Made by a program: the position numbers and the translations under genes
The notes under the pieces: model-generated
Database searches by the model: none
The model's input: only the letters and a program-made list of their open reading frames with translations
What the model was told of the DNA's origin: nothing
Part shown: one piece after another, positions 1 to 9,514 of the stretch
How positions within the stretch are numbered: position 1 is the first letter of the stretch
Layout: every line of letters starts with the position of its first letter
Assembly (NCBI RefSeq): GCF_024362695.1
Contig: NC_065426.1
Coordinates: 5,858,236-5,922,235, forward strand
Direction of reading: 5' to 3'
DNA length: 64,000 bases
Source of the DNA: Pectinophora gossypiella
Lineage: Eukaryota; Arthropoda; Insecta; Lepidoptera; Gelechiidae

Positions 1-265
1 GTTCAGGGTAGGTTAGGTTAAAAATGATCATGAAAGCCGTCAGCGATCCCGATTTGTTTGGACAAATCTTCTCTTCTTTTGGTCTTTGGAGACTTTCCAC
101 TTTTTTAGTCGTATTTATACAAATATACTTTAATGCACCAAAATAAATAGAAATAATTACAAAAGACTCTTAACTAGGTACAAGGTAAATGGCGGCCTTA
201 TCGCTTAAAGCGATTTCTTCCAGACAACCAAAAGGCGAATAAACTTATTTTGTTTCTCGTCGCAG

Positions 266-392
266 CCTTACTGGATGAAGACATAAAGGATGACGCCAGC
301 TGTGCTATGAAGGTATTCGAGCTGGAGGGGTTCAAGTACTGGTCGAGATGGGAGGCGCGTTGCAAAGGAAAGAGCCTACCAGACATTGAGAA
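266..392 (+). CDS. c-type lysozyme-like protein, penultimate coding exon
   Basis: Lysozyme-like protein; c-type lysozymes are secreted and cleave bacterial peptidoglycan, but some relatives lack activity. After an acceptor (CAG at 263-265) the exon starts in phase 1 and reads ...LLDEDIKDDASCAMKVF, then YWSRWEARCKGKSLPDIE. This matches the C-terminal part of c-type lysozymes (ALLDDDI, then CAKKI, W..W...C.G..LPD). The exon start before ALL is, as far as I recall, an old conserved lysozyme intron position. The donor GTAAGT at 393-398 overlaps an in-frame TAA (394-396). I prefer splicing, because joining to the exon at 6284 makes AAG TGT and supplies the otherwise missing final cysteine (LPDIEKC). 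The catalytic Glu and Asp would lie in exons left of the window, so whether it is an active enzyme cannot be judged. Confidence 0.82.
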
Positions 393-511
393 GTAAGTAT
401 TGCAGAACAGGTACAATAGACTAGTTCAGAAAGAAAGAAAGGAAAAACATTTGTTTCCATATTGGACGCCACATTAACAAACTTGAATTGACTTAAAAAA
501 ACAATACTTAA

Positions 512-737
512 CACGTTCAACGCCACGCGGCCCACATGCAAAATCATGATTTCCGTATTATTTTACAAAGTTGAATTATACTCGTAATTGTTGAGAAATA
601 TGTATATTATGTATATTTGCACTAAGAATTAAAAACTATGGTTAATTTGCGAGAAAAACAAAATTGATAACGTCGCACGCGGGTGTCCTCCATGGCTTGA
701 ATGAAACAACCAACTTTTTTGCGTGGCGTTGAACGTG
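512..737. mobile_element. piggyBac-like MITE with TTAA duplications
   Basis: A 226-bp non-coding element has perfect 17-bp terminal inverted repeats (CACGTTCAACGCCACGC at 512-528, its complement at 721-737), each flanked by TTAA (508-511 and 738-741). TTAA duplication is typical of piggyBac and some related superfamilies. It has no coding capacity and must have been moved by a transposase made elsewhere. It lies in the lysozyme-like intron. Confidence 0.85.
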
Positions 738-889
738 TTAAGACAAAAAAATAATGTATATTATGTCAATCACCTAAACTACACATTGTAGAGAGAGTGT
801 CCCGGATTTATGGATCATGTTACTTAATTAGTTATGTTAAGTTAATGTATTGCAAATATCCTGTTTAATACGAAAGTAAGATGATCCCG

Positions 890-1028
890 GTTATTATTTA
901 CTGATGTAAGTACGTAGTCGTTACATGAGTCATGTCGGGGGCGTATGGCGGCTCAGTAATAATCCCTGATACCAGGGTTGATGGGGTTGGTAATCCACCT
1001 CACAATCCACACGATAGAAGAAGAATGC
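890..1028 (+). repeat. 3' part of a tRNA-headed SINE (family 1)
   Basis: The body and tail match the other family 1 SINEs in the window: TACGTAGTCGTTACATGAG, the GGCGGCTCAGTA block, CCAGGGTTGATG, and the end CACACGATAGAAGAAGAA. The tRNA-like head is missing, so it is 5' truncated. It lies in the lysozyme-like intron. Confidence 0.7.
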
Positions 1029-1223
1029 GAAATTTTACAATTCCTTACACACCACCACCTTACACCATGATGATTGCGTGAAAAATGAGGAAAAATTATT
1101 ATACCTACCTAAATGTAATCGTCACAAAATGAGATTTGATATTACAATCACGGCACTAACGGTAAAACCCGCCAGTAGGATTGGAAACAGCCTTCAAACA
1201 CGTTGAGGAAAAACATTGATTAT

Positions 1224-1278
<55 letters not shown>

Positions 1279-1450
1279 ACGTGACTTATTGTAGATTTGC
1301 CGCAGATGGCATTAACTACTTGGCCGGACAAATGGGGAGCGCTGAAGGCTCTCACCCGGTACAACGTTTAAGACAACAGGCCTGAGGGTGCCCAGTTGGG
1401 CGCGAACCTCGGCTCAGGGCGTCGTCTGAGAGGAAAAATATTTGAAAGAA

Positions 1451-4363
1451 TTAATCGACCCTAGTGGGTCGATAGCGATAAGCGCTGAATGAGGGAAATC
1501 GTCGACCACGCCGGCGGGGTCGGTATCGGGGACCTGAAGTGTTTGGTGTCGCGAGCTGATTGGCTGCCTCTATGGCTAGAGTAATCGGGTCGTCGGGATC
1601 GTATATTACGTCCTTCGGACGCCGATACTTTTCAGTACCGTCCCTAAGCGGAATGTACTCGGAAGCCGCAACTACCAGGGGATTTGGGTGGTGCGGAGCA
1701 GAATCGAAAAAACGTTTGGAAGCTAATTTGAGCCATTGGGCAATGGTTGGCAGACCTAGGTCAATGTGCAGATTTTCATTGCGAAGGAACCACGGAGCTC
1801 CCGTGGCTTTCCGCATGAAACGATTTTGTATTACTTGTAGACGGTGAATTTGAGAGGGGCTCGCGTGAGCGAAAACTACCCCTGCATAGGTCATGATCGG
1901 ACGGATGCAAGTCGTGTAGATTTTCACCTTATTCCTAAGGGACAATTTACTTCGCTTGTTAAGGAGACAATGAAGACGGCCCATTACAAACGCGGCGCGA
2001 TCGCGCACTCGTTTGATATGGGCCTTGAAAGTAAGACGTCTATCTAAGACTACGCCGAGATATTTGACTTGCTCCTCCCAAGGGATCGGCTTGCCAAACA
2101 TCGTGATGACTTTAAGTTGACGGCGTGACCGTGGCGTGTTATAATAGCCCTTTGAAAAGTACACCGCTGCACTTTTCTCCGGGTTTACCTCGATTCTCCA
2201 TTTGCGAAACCACTTGCCCAAGGCATTGGCCGCGCGTTGGAGGATTCCGGTCATCATAACTCGACCACGGCACGAAGAATAGATGGCTGTATCATCCGCA
2301 AATAAAGCTAATTCGGTATTAGGGGATTTGGGAATGTCACTAGTATATAATGAAAATAGTAAAGGGGAGAGGACGGAGCCTTGTGGGACTCCGGCATGTA
2401 TCGGGTGCGGTGACGAGAGCGTCCCCTCCACGCGGTAGCGAAAGGTTCGATTTGAGAGGAAGTCTCGTATGATGTGCACGAGACGGTCTGGCACTCCCAG
2501 TGAATAAAGCTTGTAGATCAAGCCGTTGTGCCAGACTTTGTCGAACGCTTTCGCCACATCGAAGAAGAGCGCTCCCGTAGCGACAGGTTTTTTTAAGTTT
2601 AATCTACTAGATATATGTTCAACAATACGGTGCACTTGTTGAACGCAGGAGTGTTTGGTTCTAAAACCAAACTGCTCTGGTGGAATAAGACTATTGGATT
2701 CGGCGTAGTCCCGTAATCTAGCAAATATGAGCCGCTCATAAACCTTCCCCATGGAATTGAGGAGACTTATGGGGCGGTAACTCGAAGGTTCGTTTTTAGG
2801 TTTCCCAGGCTTTGGTATACCAATTACAATTGCTTCTTTCCACTGCTGTGGAAAGACGCAGTTGCTCAAGGCGACGTTGAATATTGCCGTTAGTAAGCAG
2901 ATGAGGGGAGCACCGAAGTTTTTAAGGACACGATTCGTGATACCGTCTGAGCCAGGGGCTTTTCGGGTATGAAATCTTTTGATAATACCTAGGACCTCTT
3001 CCTCAGTTACCTGTGGAAGAGGAGGATCGGTGGGAGGTACAGAAGCCCTACGCTGAACTTCAGAGTTCACCGTCGAGAGGTGCCTACGATCGATAGGGAG
3101 AGTGCTGGGCGAGCATTGGGCTTCGAGACTGTCGGCAAGGCATTCGGCTTTTTCGTCATCGTCGAAAGCGGGGGGTTGGTTAGGCCTATTGAGAGGGGGA
3201 GTAGGAACAACCGTATCCTTTTGAAGAGACCTAGACAGCTGCCAGATGGCCTGGTGGTGGGGCTCAATGCCGCTCAAAAGATTATCCCACCGATTCTGTC
3301 GCATGTCCTTTATACGTTTTCTTACAGTATGCTGCAAGAGACGCAAATGACGGCGACATTCCTCGGTGCGATTGGAATCATATGCGCGGGTGGCTGCGTT
3401 TTTCTCCGTTAGCAGATCACGGATGTCGGTAGGCAGTTTCCAGCGATGGTCTTCCATCTCCGGAACCTGTTTTGAACTTTCGTTCAAAACCGACCTCACG
3501 TGATCCGTGAGGGAGTTAATAGCTGTCGAGGCCTCCTCTAAGGAGGTTATTTCTACTGGGATACTATCTAAGTACACTGAACTGGAAGACTGGAGGCCTT
3601 CGGCCACCTTCTCCCAGTCCAGCACTGTCTTAGGGGGTGCTGGATTATCAGGGGCGTCTAAACGGGAGCCTAGTTTTAATATAACAGGTCGGTGGTCGGA
3701 TTGTAACTCGTGTAGTACTTCTATAGAACATAAACGTAAGTTTATGTTCTTTAGAAGCGCCAAGTCGAGTATTTCTGGTCTGTGGTTCAAGTCAGGGGGA
3801 TATCTAGTGGGCTGCAATGGTGTTATTATATCATAATAGAGGGGCTCGGCTAGAGTTTCTAATACCCTGCCTCTTGTGTTTGTTGTTAAGCAACTCCAAG
3901 AAAGATGTTTAGCGTTAAGATCGCCTGCAATTATGACTGAATTACTGAGATTAAAGAGGGCTTCGAGGTCACTTCTAAGTAACCTCTTAGAGTTATTAGG
4001 AGATAGATAAGCCGACACTAATGTGATCGGCTGATGTCCTGTCATGCCTACTCGACAGATCGAAGCCTCAATGTCAGTGAGGTCAGGTGGGTCTATGGGG
4101 ATACAGTGAAGTGACTTTTTATAAAAAATGAGAGTGCCCCCTTTGGGCGCACAGGTCCTGTCGTTTCGCACTAGATTATAATTTGCCATCTTGGGGTCGC
4201 GGTTAGAGGGTTTGAGGAAAGATTCCTGCACTAATAAAATATCTACCTGATGATGTTTTACAAACTCGTGAATCTCTGCACGTTGACCTAAGATACCATC
4301 AGCATTGAAAAAACCTATTGTAAGGGAACGCGGTTTGACTCTACTTTTATTCGTACAATCCAT
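1451..4363 (-). CDS. Retrotransposon ORF2: AP endonuclease and reverse transcriptase
   Basis: 970-residue polyprotein that nicks target DNA and reverse transcribes element RNA. The N-terminal apurinic-like endonuclease shows FFNADGILGQR (N20), LLVQES (E47), AGDLNAKH (about 146-153) and SDHRPV (222-227). The reverse transcriptase follows, with RKAPGSDGI, SYRPISLLN, the GVPQGSVLSPLLF block and the catalytic FADD near residue 688. The C-terminus continues through a jockey/CR1-type thumb region. Length, single frame and all core motifs indicate coding competence. The stop lies 173 bp before the poly(A). Confidence 0.94.
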   Translation of the reverse strand: MDCTNKSRVKPRSLTIGFFNADGILGQRAEIHEFVKHHQVDILLVQESFLKPSNRDPKMANYNLVRNDRTCAPKGGTLIFYKKSLHCIPIDPPDLTDIEASICRVGMTGHQPITLVSAYLSPNNSKRLLRSDLEALFNLSNSVIIAGDLNAKHLSWSCLTTNTRGRVLETLAEPLYYDIITPLQPTRYPPDLNHRPEILDLALLKNINLRLCSIEVLHELQSDHRPVILKLGSRLDAPDNPAPPKTVLDWEKVAEGLQSSSSVYLDSIPVEITSLEEASTAINSLTDHVRSVLNESSKQVPEMEDHRWKLPTDIRDLLTEKNAATRAYDSNRTEECRRHLRLLQHTVRKRIKDMRQNRWDNLLSGIEPHHQAIWQLSRSLQKDTVVPTPPLNRPNQPPAFDDDEKAECLADSLEAQCSPSTLPIDRRHLSTVNSEVQRRASVPPTDPPLPQVTEEEVLGIIKRFHTRKAPGSDGITNRVLKNFGAPLICLLTAIFNVALSNCVFPQQWKEAIVIGIPKPGKPKNEPSSYRPISLLNSMGKVYERLIFARLRDYAESNSLIPPEQFGFRTKHSCVQQVHRIVEHISSRLNLKKPVATGALFFDVAKAFDKVWHNGLIYKLYSLGVPDRLVHIIRDFLSNRTFRYRVEGTLSSPHPIHAGVPQGSVLSPLLFSLYTSDIPKSPNTELALFADDTAIYSSCRGRVMMTGILQRAANALGKWFRKWRIEVNPEKSAAVYFSKGYYNTPRSRRQLKVITMFGKPIPWEEQVKYLGVVLDRRLTFKAHIKRVRDRAAFVMGRLHCLLNKRSKLSLRNKVKIYTTCIRPIMTYAGVVFAHASPSQIHRLQVIQNRFMRKATGAPWFLRNENLHIDLGLPTIAQWLKLASKRFFDSAPHHPNPLVVAASEYIPLRDGTEKYRRPKDVIYDPDDPITLAIEAANQLATPNTSGPRYRPRRRGRRFPSFSAYRYRPTRVD

Positions 4364-4365
4364 TA

Positions 4366-5664
4366 TTAGGCTTTAAATTGGGACAGGGAGTCTAATAAAC
4401 TGTCAAGTTGACTAAGGGCCGACTTAAAGAGAATACTAAATTCCCTAAACTGATTGACAGGAAATGCAGAGGCCTGAGGGGCCATCGCAGGAACCGGACG
4501 AGGCGCGAGAGAGGCTGCAGGAATACCTAAATTGCTACTAGGTTGGGCGCGGGGCGGATTTGTGGGTCGGACGATTGCCGGGGGACGAGTCCATGCGGAT
4601 GGACGCTGCGGCGCGAGTTTGGTCTGCGTGAGTGGCAGAGCCGGGAAATCGCGAGTAGAGTGCGAGGAAGGGGCCATATGGGCTTTAGTGGGACCGGGTT
4701 GGGAAGCTGCAGCGCGGGCTGCCCTTCGTTGGGCTACCTTGTGGTGGGTGCGTGGAGCCTTGGTGCATCCGCGATAGTTCGCAGGATGACCTTGCTGACC
4801 ACACAGCACACAGCTAGGGGGTTCTACCTCGTTTTTGCCTCTAAGGCAATCCGAGGTAGCGTGATCCCCTAGGCACTTTACGCACCTAGGCTTGGCATGG
4901 CAATGCCTACTAGAATGCCCGTAAAGTTGGCATCTATGACACTGCGTTGGGGGGCCTCCCTTATGGGGAGTTTCGACTTTAAGGCCAGATAGACCGCAAC
5001 AAGTCTTCAGGTTGAAGATCTTCTTGCCCTCATCCGTCCTTTCTAATATGACTGTGACCATGTCATACGGGACCTGGCCACGACCGCGATGCATACGGTG
5101 CACCTCAAGCACCGGAAAACCGTTGTTAACAAGGTCCTCCTTAACAAGAGTGGTTTCCCACTCCTTAGGGATTCCCTTTATGATGATACGGAGGATACGT
5201 TCCTCCGGGAGGGCGTAGGTATGGAATTGTATTCCTCTACCTTTCAGAATTGTAGTGAGCTTTCTATGCTCAGAAGATGACGGGACTTGAATTTTGATCC
5301 CATCTTGGGTCGTGCGGGCGCTGGTGATTACGATGTTCTCCTCTTTCGCCCGAAGGGAGACTTCGTTCCACCTATTTTTGTCCCTCATATACAAGGGCGG
5401 AGGGGTGGGACCTTTTTGTACTTGAGTGCCGCTGATGGCACTCTTACAATTGAGAGCCTTAGAAGGGCTGGAAGGGGCCTTACGGGCCTCGGGGATGGAA
5501 GAGGGAATCGACGTTCCCGAGGACGTCTTCTGGACCTTAGCAGGCTCAGATTCGCGGTGACGGCGGGCTCGTTTTCCCTTACGGCCCTCCACGAGCGTGA
5601 ATATGTCCTCCGAAGAGGACGACTCCACACACTCCGACGACGAATCGGACTCGGCAACGTCCAT
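4366..5664 (-). CDS. Retrotransposon ORF1 (gag-like, three zinc knuckles)
   Basis: 432-residue RNA-binding protein of the jockey-type element, expected to coat the element RNA in a ribonucleoprotein. The N-terminus is acidic and Ser-rich (about 1-25), followed by basic and Pro/Ser-rich sequence to about 90. A globular part (about 95-225, with RILRIIIKGIPKEW) resembles the domain that precedes zinc knuckles in jockey gag proteins. Three CCHC knuckles follow at 242-255, 261-273 and 285-300, then a Pro/Ala-rich tail. The start ATG lies 8 bp from the element end. The stop TAA is separated from the ORF2 ATG by only two bases (TAA-TA-ATG), suggesting coupled reinitiation. No internal stop or frameshift is seen. 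Confidence 0.92.
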   Translation of the reverse strand: MDVAESDSSSECVESSSSEDIFTLVEGRKGKRARRHRESEPAKVQKTSSGTSIPSSIPEARKAPSSPSKALNCKSAISGTQVQKGPTPPPLYMRDKNRWNEVSLRAKEENIVITSARTTQDGIKIQVPSSSEHRKLTTILKGRGIQFHTYALPEERILRIIIKGIPKEWETTLVKEDLVNNGFPVLEVHRMHRGRGQVPYDMVTVILERTDEGKKIFNLKTCCGLSGLKVETPHKGGPPTQCHRCQLYGHSSRHCHAKPRCVKCLGDHATSDCLRGKNEVEPPSCVLCGQQGHPANYRGCTKAPRTHHKVAQRRAARAAASQPGPTKAHMAPSSHSTRDFPALPLTQTKLAPQRPSAWTRPPAIVRPTNPPRAQPSSNLGIPAASLAPRPVPAMAPQASAFPVNQFREFSILFKSALSQLDSLLDSLSQFKA

Positions 5665-5820
5665 AAGAACATCATTGATTATAGTACTACATCACGTACC
5701 AACGATTGTATGGTTTTTGTTAAAGACTTTGCTTTTATTATAGGTAAGTAAATATTACTTAGAAAAAAAAGCGTATTCAATCCTAAGAAAATAAATTAAA
5801 AAATATATTATTTACTTTAA

Positions 5821-6126
5821 CAACCTCCGTGGTCTAGCGGTTAGAGCGTAAGGCTCACGATCTGATTCGATTCCCGATGGGGACATTGTCGAAATTACTT
5901 TGTGAGACTGTCCTTTATTTGGTAAGGACTTTACAGGCTTGAATCACGTGATTGTCTGAAAAATAAGTTGAATCTGTGCTTCGGACCCGTTGGTCTCGGC
6001 TATTAGCCGTAAAAACACCTTCACCAACCCGCAGTGAAGCAGCGTGGTGGAGTATGCTCCATGCTCCCTCCGGTTGATTGAGGGGAGGCCTGTGCCCAGC
6101 AGTGGGACGTATATAAGTTGTTATGT
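5821..6126 (+). repeat. tRNA-headed SINE (family 1, CCCAGCAGTGGG tail)
   Basis: The tRNA-like head has an A-box-like CGTGGTCTAGCGGTTAGAGC and a B box GATTCGATTCC. The body then leads to a tail with GCAGCGTGGTGGAGTATGCT and GTGCCCAGCAGTGGGACGTA. The same composite recurs at 47249-47540. It sits in the lysozyme-like intron just before the last exon. Confidence 0.8.
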
Positions 6127-6283
6127 TTTTAGGGCTTTGACTAATACCCGTACGACATCAATCCACATAGATAGCTGATTGTCGTGCAGAGTTTGCTAAA
6201 TGTGATTTTTTCAAAAAATCGCTTATAAAGCGACGATAAGTAACTTATAGGCTTTTAATATTCTAAAATAATTTGTTTTTCAG

Positions 6284-6425
6284 GTGTCCAGACTGGCAAC
6301 ACCCACCGAACCGATCGTCTGTCTCACCATCCCGAGACAAGAGGACCACAAGAGGAAGGAGATCAGCTAGACAGATCAAGAGAGACCGTCTGTTGAAGAA
6401 AATCACAAAATTAAACTTAGAATAA
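6284..6425 (+). CDS. lysozyme-like protein, last coding exon with basic C-terminal tail
   Basis: A pyrimidine-rich tract and CAG (6281-6283) precede an open phase that completes the split Lys codon and adds 46 codons up to TAA (6423-6425). The first residue is the Cys expected after LPDI in c-type lysozymes. The rest (PDWQHPPNRSSV..., then TTRGRRSARQIKRDRLLKKI...) is an extension not found in a standard lysozyme: 14 Lys/Arg against 4 Asp/Glu. Intron phase, the Cys position and clean splice sites support the join, and the preceding intron would be 5891 bp. The tail could be disordered and nucleic-acid or membrane binding, which is inference. The exon could instead be an alternative end, with the short form stopping at 396. 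Confidence 0.72.
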
Positions 6426-6468
6426 GTTATTTATACACCGTGTTTAATTTTGTAATCCCTCTACCGTA

Positions 6469-6660
6469 GCGTAAGCTCACGACTATATCCAAACTGAGGT
6501 AGCCAGAGGTATATACATCGCAAGATAAACTAAGTAACCACACCTTATCTCTGTATTTTGTGTCCATTGTGCTCAATAAAGTATTTTATCTATCTATCTT
6601 ATCGAGATTTCTGTTAAACCAATGTAATTGGTGGTGAGTCGTATCGCCGTCTGTAATGGT
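6469..6660 (+). repeat. LINE 3' tail fragment with an inner insertion
   Basis: GTAAGCTCACGACTATATCC, AAACTAAGTAACCACACC and TCTGTTAAACCAATG match sequence at 33680-33810 (+) and 14866-15010 (-). This copy is interrupted between CACACCTTAT and ATCGAGATTTC by about 55 bp ending in an ATCT-rich tail, which carries the AATAAA at 6575. Confidence 0.55.
6575..6580 (+). terminator. Putative polyadenylation signal of the lysozyme-like gene
   Basis: AATAAA lies 150 bp after the stop in the only plausible 3' UTR. The signal is inside a short retroposon-like insertion, so the gene may use a transposon-supplied 3' end. Confidence 0.5.
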
Positions 6661-6711
6661 CTAGCCAACTTTGAGTAGCGTAGATAGATCCGTCAAAAGT
6701 CAAGCCAAAAG

Positions 6712-6960
6712 TTAAAAATATCTTTATTCATTAGGTGACATGGTTACACTTTGTATGAAATACTGTCATATGACGTTGTCAAATATTAGCGGTCAAACGT
6801 CGACATACATACATAAACTTACGCCTTTTTCCCACCGGGGTAAGCAGAGATTATAAAATTTCATTTGCTTCGATCCCGACACATTTCTCTTGCTTCCTCC
6901 ACATTCATCAATAGCTTCATACACGCACGCCGGTTCAGAGTAGATCGTACTGAACCTTTT
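6712..6960 (-). repeat. Two LINE 3'-end fragments
   Basis: 6712-6750 (AAATATCTTTATTCATTAGG) is the complement of a LINE tail also at 17583 and 59722. 6805-6960 (ATACATAAACTTACGCC, TTGCTTCGATCCCGACACA, CTTGCTTCCTCCACATTC) is the complement of a second LINE tail repeated at 7445, 15915 and 58848. Confidence 0.6.
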
Positions 6961-7392
6961 CTAAGGACATCTCCAGTTTGGTCAATGTTTGGTCAAACGT
7001 CGAACCCGTGGTTATTTTTATTTGTTTTTTTTATTTATTTAGTTACTTAATACAAGTTTGAGAGTACAGGTTTGAGACATAGCATAATTTAAAAATCGAA
7101 TATAAGACACAAAGATAAAAGGGATTGAGTTTTGATCATCTTAGACGTTTACAAATTTATATCTAAATCTAGTCACCTAGCCTATTCTGCTTGCGACAAT
7201 TCGTTACAGAGTATAAGTTGTTGGCTTATTTAATGAATCATAAATTCACGTACTTAATCCTCCCCTTAATTTGTACTAAGGTAATTTTAAGGGTTACTCC
7301 TTAAAGTTTGAATTATAACGGGAATTTTCGTGATGAAGTGTTGTGGAATTTAAGTTAGTTTAGAGATTAATCTTGTTTGTACCTGCGAAGGT

Positions 7393-7570
7393 CCTGGTAA
7401 ACAGAACTACTTAACATTATTGGTTGGTATTTGAAACACGTACCTATGCTAATATACATACGTAAACTCACGCCTATTTCCCATCGGGGTAGGCAGAGAC
7501 TATGAATTCCATTTGTTTCGATCCTGACATACTTCTGTTGCTTCTTCCACATTCTTTAATCGTAAGACGT
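7393..7570 (-). repeat. LINE 3'-end fragment
   Basis: ACTCACGCCTATTTCCCATC, GTTTCGATCCTGACATACTT and TTCCACATTCTTTAATCGTA mark the tail, preceded by TGGTAAACAGAAC and TTGGTTGGTATTTG. The same unit at 15571-16048 is split by a SINE. Confidence 0.65.
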
Positions 7571-7587
7571 ACATAATATGTATATTA

Positions 7588-7720
7588 TACAGGGTGTTAG
7601 TGATATCGTAACAAATACTGAGGGGGATGATTCAGACCATGATTCTGAGTTGATATCAACTGGAATTTTCTGTCGGAAAATTCGTTAAATTATTTTCTGT
7701 TCCATACTTTTGTGACTGAA
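7588..7720. mobile_element. Fragment of mariner-type MITE (CAGGGTGTTAGTG family)
   Basis: TA then CAGGGTGTTAGTGATATCG, then GGGGGATGATTCAGACCATG and a TCAAGTGGAATTTTC-like block. The second arm is lost. Other members lie at 9994, 15472, 16050, 51306 and 56661. Confidence 0.65.
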
Positions 7721-7774
7721 ATTCACTCGATAGCTAATCAAAATAATGTGTTCTGAATCATCAATTGGGTCATG

Positions 7775-8035
7775 TACATAGGTTCAAGATAAATTATAAA
7801 AATCTGATTATCAAATAATGACAATAATATCTAATAAAAGTAATGAAAATCATTTTATTTTTTCTATTTAACTTATTTATAAATTTTAATCAAGAAAAAC
7901 GTAATAATAAGTCCGACATTTTATCACGTTTGTTATGACGTCACAGTGTGCTTTTTCATACAAATTCCATAGTAATTTCATGTTTTGACGTTTAGTAAAA
8001 AGTAACTGATTTGACTAGTTGGAAATTAGCCTATT
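7775..8035 (-). repeat. Dispersed repeat, inverted relative to the copy at 27726
   Basis: TTCAAGATAAATTAT, GAAAAACGTAATAATAAG, GACGTTTAGTAAAAAGTAAC and TTTGACTAGTTGGAAA occur in the opposite orientation at 27726-27985, with pieces near 11960-12080 and 34737-34800. Non-coding; class unknown. Confidence 0.6.
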
Positions 8036-8445
8036 GTGCCACGCTCTTGTCAGTGTAGCATTCTCTATTCTTGTCTATCAAAGGCCAATTCTTTCACTAG
8101 GTTAGGGTCAGGTTAGGTTGTCAAGTAGCCTATTATAATAATTGCCGCTATCAATTCACCAGAACGCTTAATACTAATTTATAGCTGAATCAGGACAACA
8201 ATTTTATTCAGCTTTTGTGAGCGATTGCAAATTAACATACTGATAATTGCAATACGAAAATATGTATTAATTTATTCGGTGAAATTATCGGAGTGAAATT
8301 TGTCAAACGGTTGATATTAATTATTCATGATGACGTCACAGGCTTGCTTTCGTCAACAAATCTACAACAAATTATGTTAAAAAAAAAAAAAAAACTGCAC
8401 CGGTCTGTAAAACTAAGACGTAAGTTTTAAAGACACTTAAAATTA

Positions 8446-8600
8446 TCCATACTAATAAATTATAAATGGAAAAATGTGGGTGTCCCTTGTTTGTCCGTCT
8501 ATCACTCCAAAACGGAGCGACGTATTGAGTTGATTTTTAAATGGAGATAGTGTAAAGGGACAGAGAGAGACATAGGCTACTAATTGACCTTCAACAAGTT
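8446..8600 (+). repeat. Fragment of a Lep1/Helitron-like repeat
   Basis: CCATACTAATAAATTATAAA, then AAAATGTGGGTGTCCC and a TTTTTAAATGGAGATAGTG block, correspond to the start of the repeat at 46609-47010. Assignment to Helitron-like elements is tentative. Confidence 0.45.
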
Positions 8601-9368
8601 TATCTATGATAATAATAACTAAATGATTCTAATTTTAAGTCTGATTGTATAACGTACAAAAGCACGAGAATGTAAAACCAAATCCTGCAATTTTATCCTA
8701 ATATCAGAAAGTTGCCGCTGGTTCTAACGGTAAGGTCCAGGTGGTGATTTAATGGCGACAGGGGAATGTCTTGATTAAACCCATAAACTACGCCGCGATT
8801 GAAAACTAGAAGGCACAAGACCATCTCAAAGACGGGACCGAAAAATGTAGAATGAATAGAGCTTTTGAAGTTTTATTATTTTAAACTATTTGCGTAAGAA
8901 TATAAAATAGAATAAATGTTTATTTAAAGCAAAAAGACAAAATTCATTGCAATCGAAACCCCACAAAATCAACCATCATCAAACAGCCAAACAAAATTCT
9001 CCATTAAATTCAGAATGTTTTAAAAAGTACTTATTATAAACCGGCGAGTATCATAATGATAAGAGTGAATGAAGTCTTCTTCTTCTTCGTCTATCGTGTT
9101 GGTTGTGAAGTGGATTTTCAACCCAATCAACCCTGGTGTCAGGGTTACTATTGAGGCGCCAATGAATGGCATTATGGTGAATTTCGTTAACTAACTTTAA
9201 TCCATAAGTAAGTTTTTATAAATACTGGACTACATACTGAACTGGGCGCAAGAAAAAAATATAATAGGACGCGTTGTGATGCTTAAAAATTCAAAACTTA
9301 TTTACATTAGACGTAATTGTTACTTGGGTGGTACCCAGACTTACATATTATGAAGTTATGAACCATTG
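8601..9368. other. Intergenic, with one SINE fragment
   Basis: No coding signal is seen. 9076-9175 is a family 1 SINE end on the minus strand (TTCTTCTTCTTCGTCTATCG, then CAATCAACCCTGGTGTCAGG). The rest is unremarkable AT-rich DNA. Confidence 0.5.
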
Positions 9369-9514
9369 TACGGCCACAAGCATTAATATGTATACACTTT
9401 GGTACCATGTCACATTAACTTTTTTGACAGATTGAACTGTAAGTCTCACTAAATGTCAAATATGTTAGTGCGACAGAGTCCTAAAGTGGGTAGGTTATAT
9501 TGCTCATGACTGTA
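9369..9514. mobile_element. MITE, ACRGTCAYGAGC family
   Basis: A 146-bp element with imperfect inverted ends (TACGGCCACAAGCATTAATA and ATATTGCTCATGACTGTA). The core CATGTCACATTAACTTTTTT is shared with copies at 28914, 33474, 34267 and 59114. The TA at each end fits a Tc1/mariner-type duplication. Confidence 0.8.

Larger units (their letters stand above)
1227..5672 (-). mobile_element. Structurally intact jockey-type non-LTR retrotransposon
   Basis: A 4.4 kb element on the minus strand holds two open ORFs (ORF1 4366-5664, ORF2 1451-4363), a 173-bp 3' UTR (1278-1450) and a poly(A) seen as 51 Ts at 1227-1277. It is bounded by perfect 13-bp duplications CATTGATTATAGT at 1214-1226 and 5673-5685 (the final T merges with the poly-T run). 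Only 8 bp precede the ORF1 start, so the 5' UTR is either very short or lost by slight 5' truncation. Intact ORFs, long homopolymer tail and perfect duplications indicate a recent insertion. It lies antisense in the lysozyme-like intron. Confidence 0.93.

Noticed and set aside
1..20. TTAGG-like telomeric repeats
   Set aside because: Only about two imperfect units here and near 8100; far too few for telomeric sequence.
1203..1385. ORF with a long poly-Phe run
   Set aside because: It is the poly-T (poly(A) complement) and 3' UTR of the jockey-type element read in the wrong strand.
3067..3836. Plus- and minus-strand ORFs overlapping ORF2 of the jockey element
   Set aside because: Shadow frames of the reverse transcriptase gene without start context or domains.
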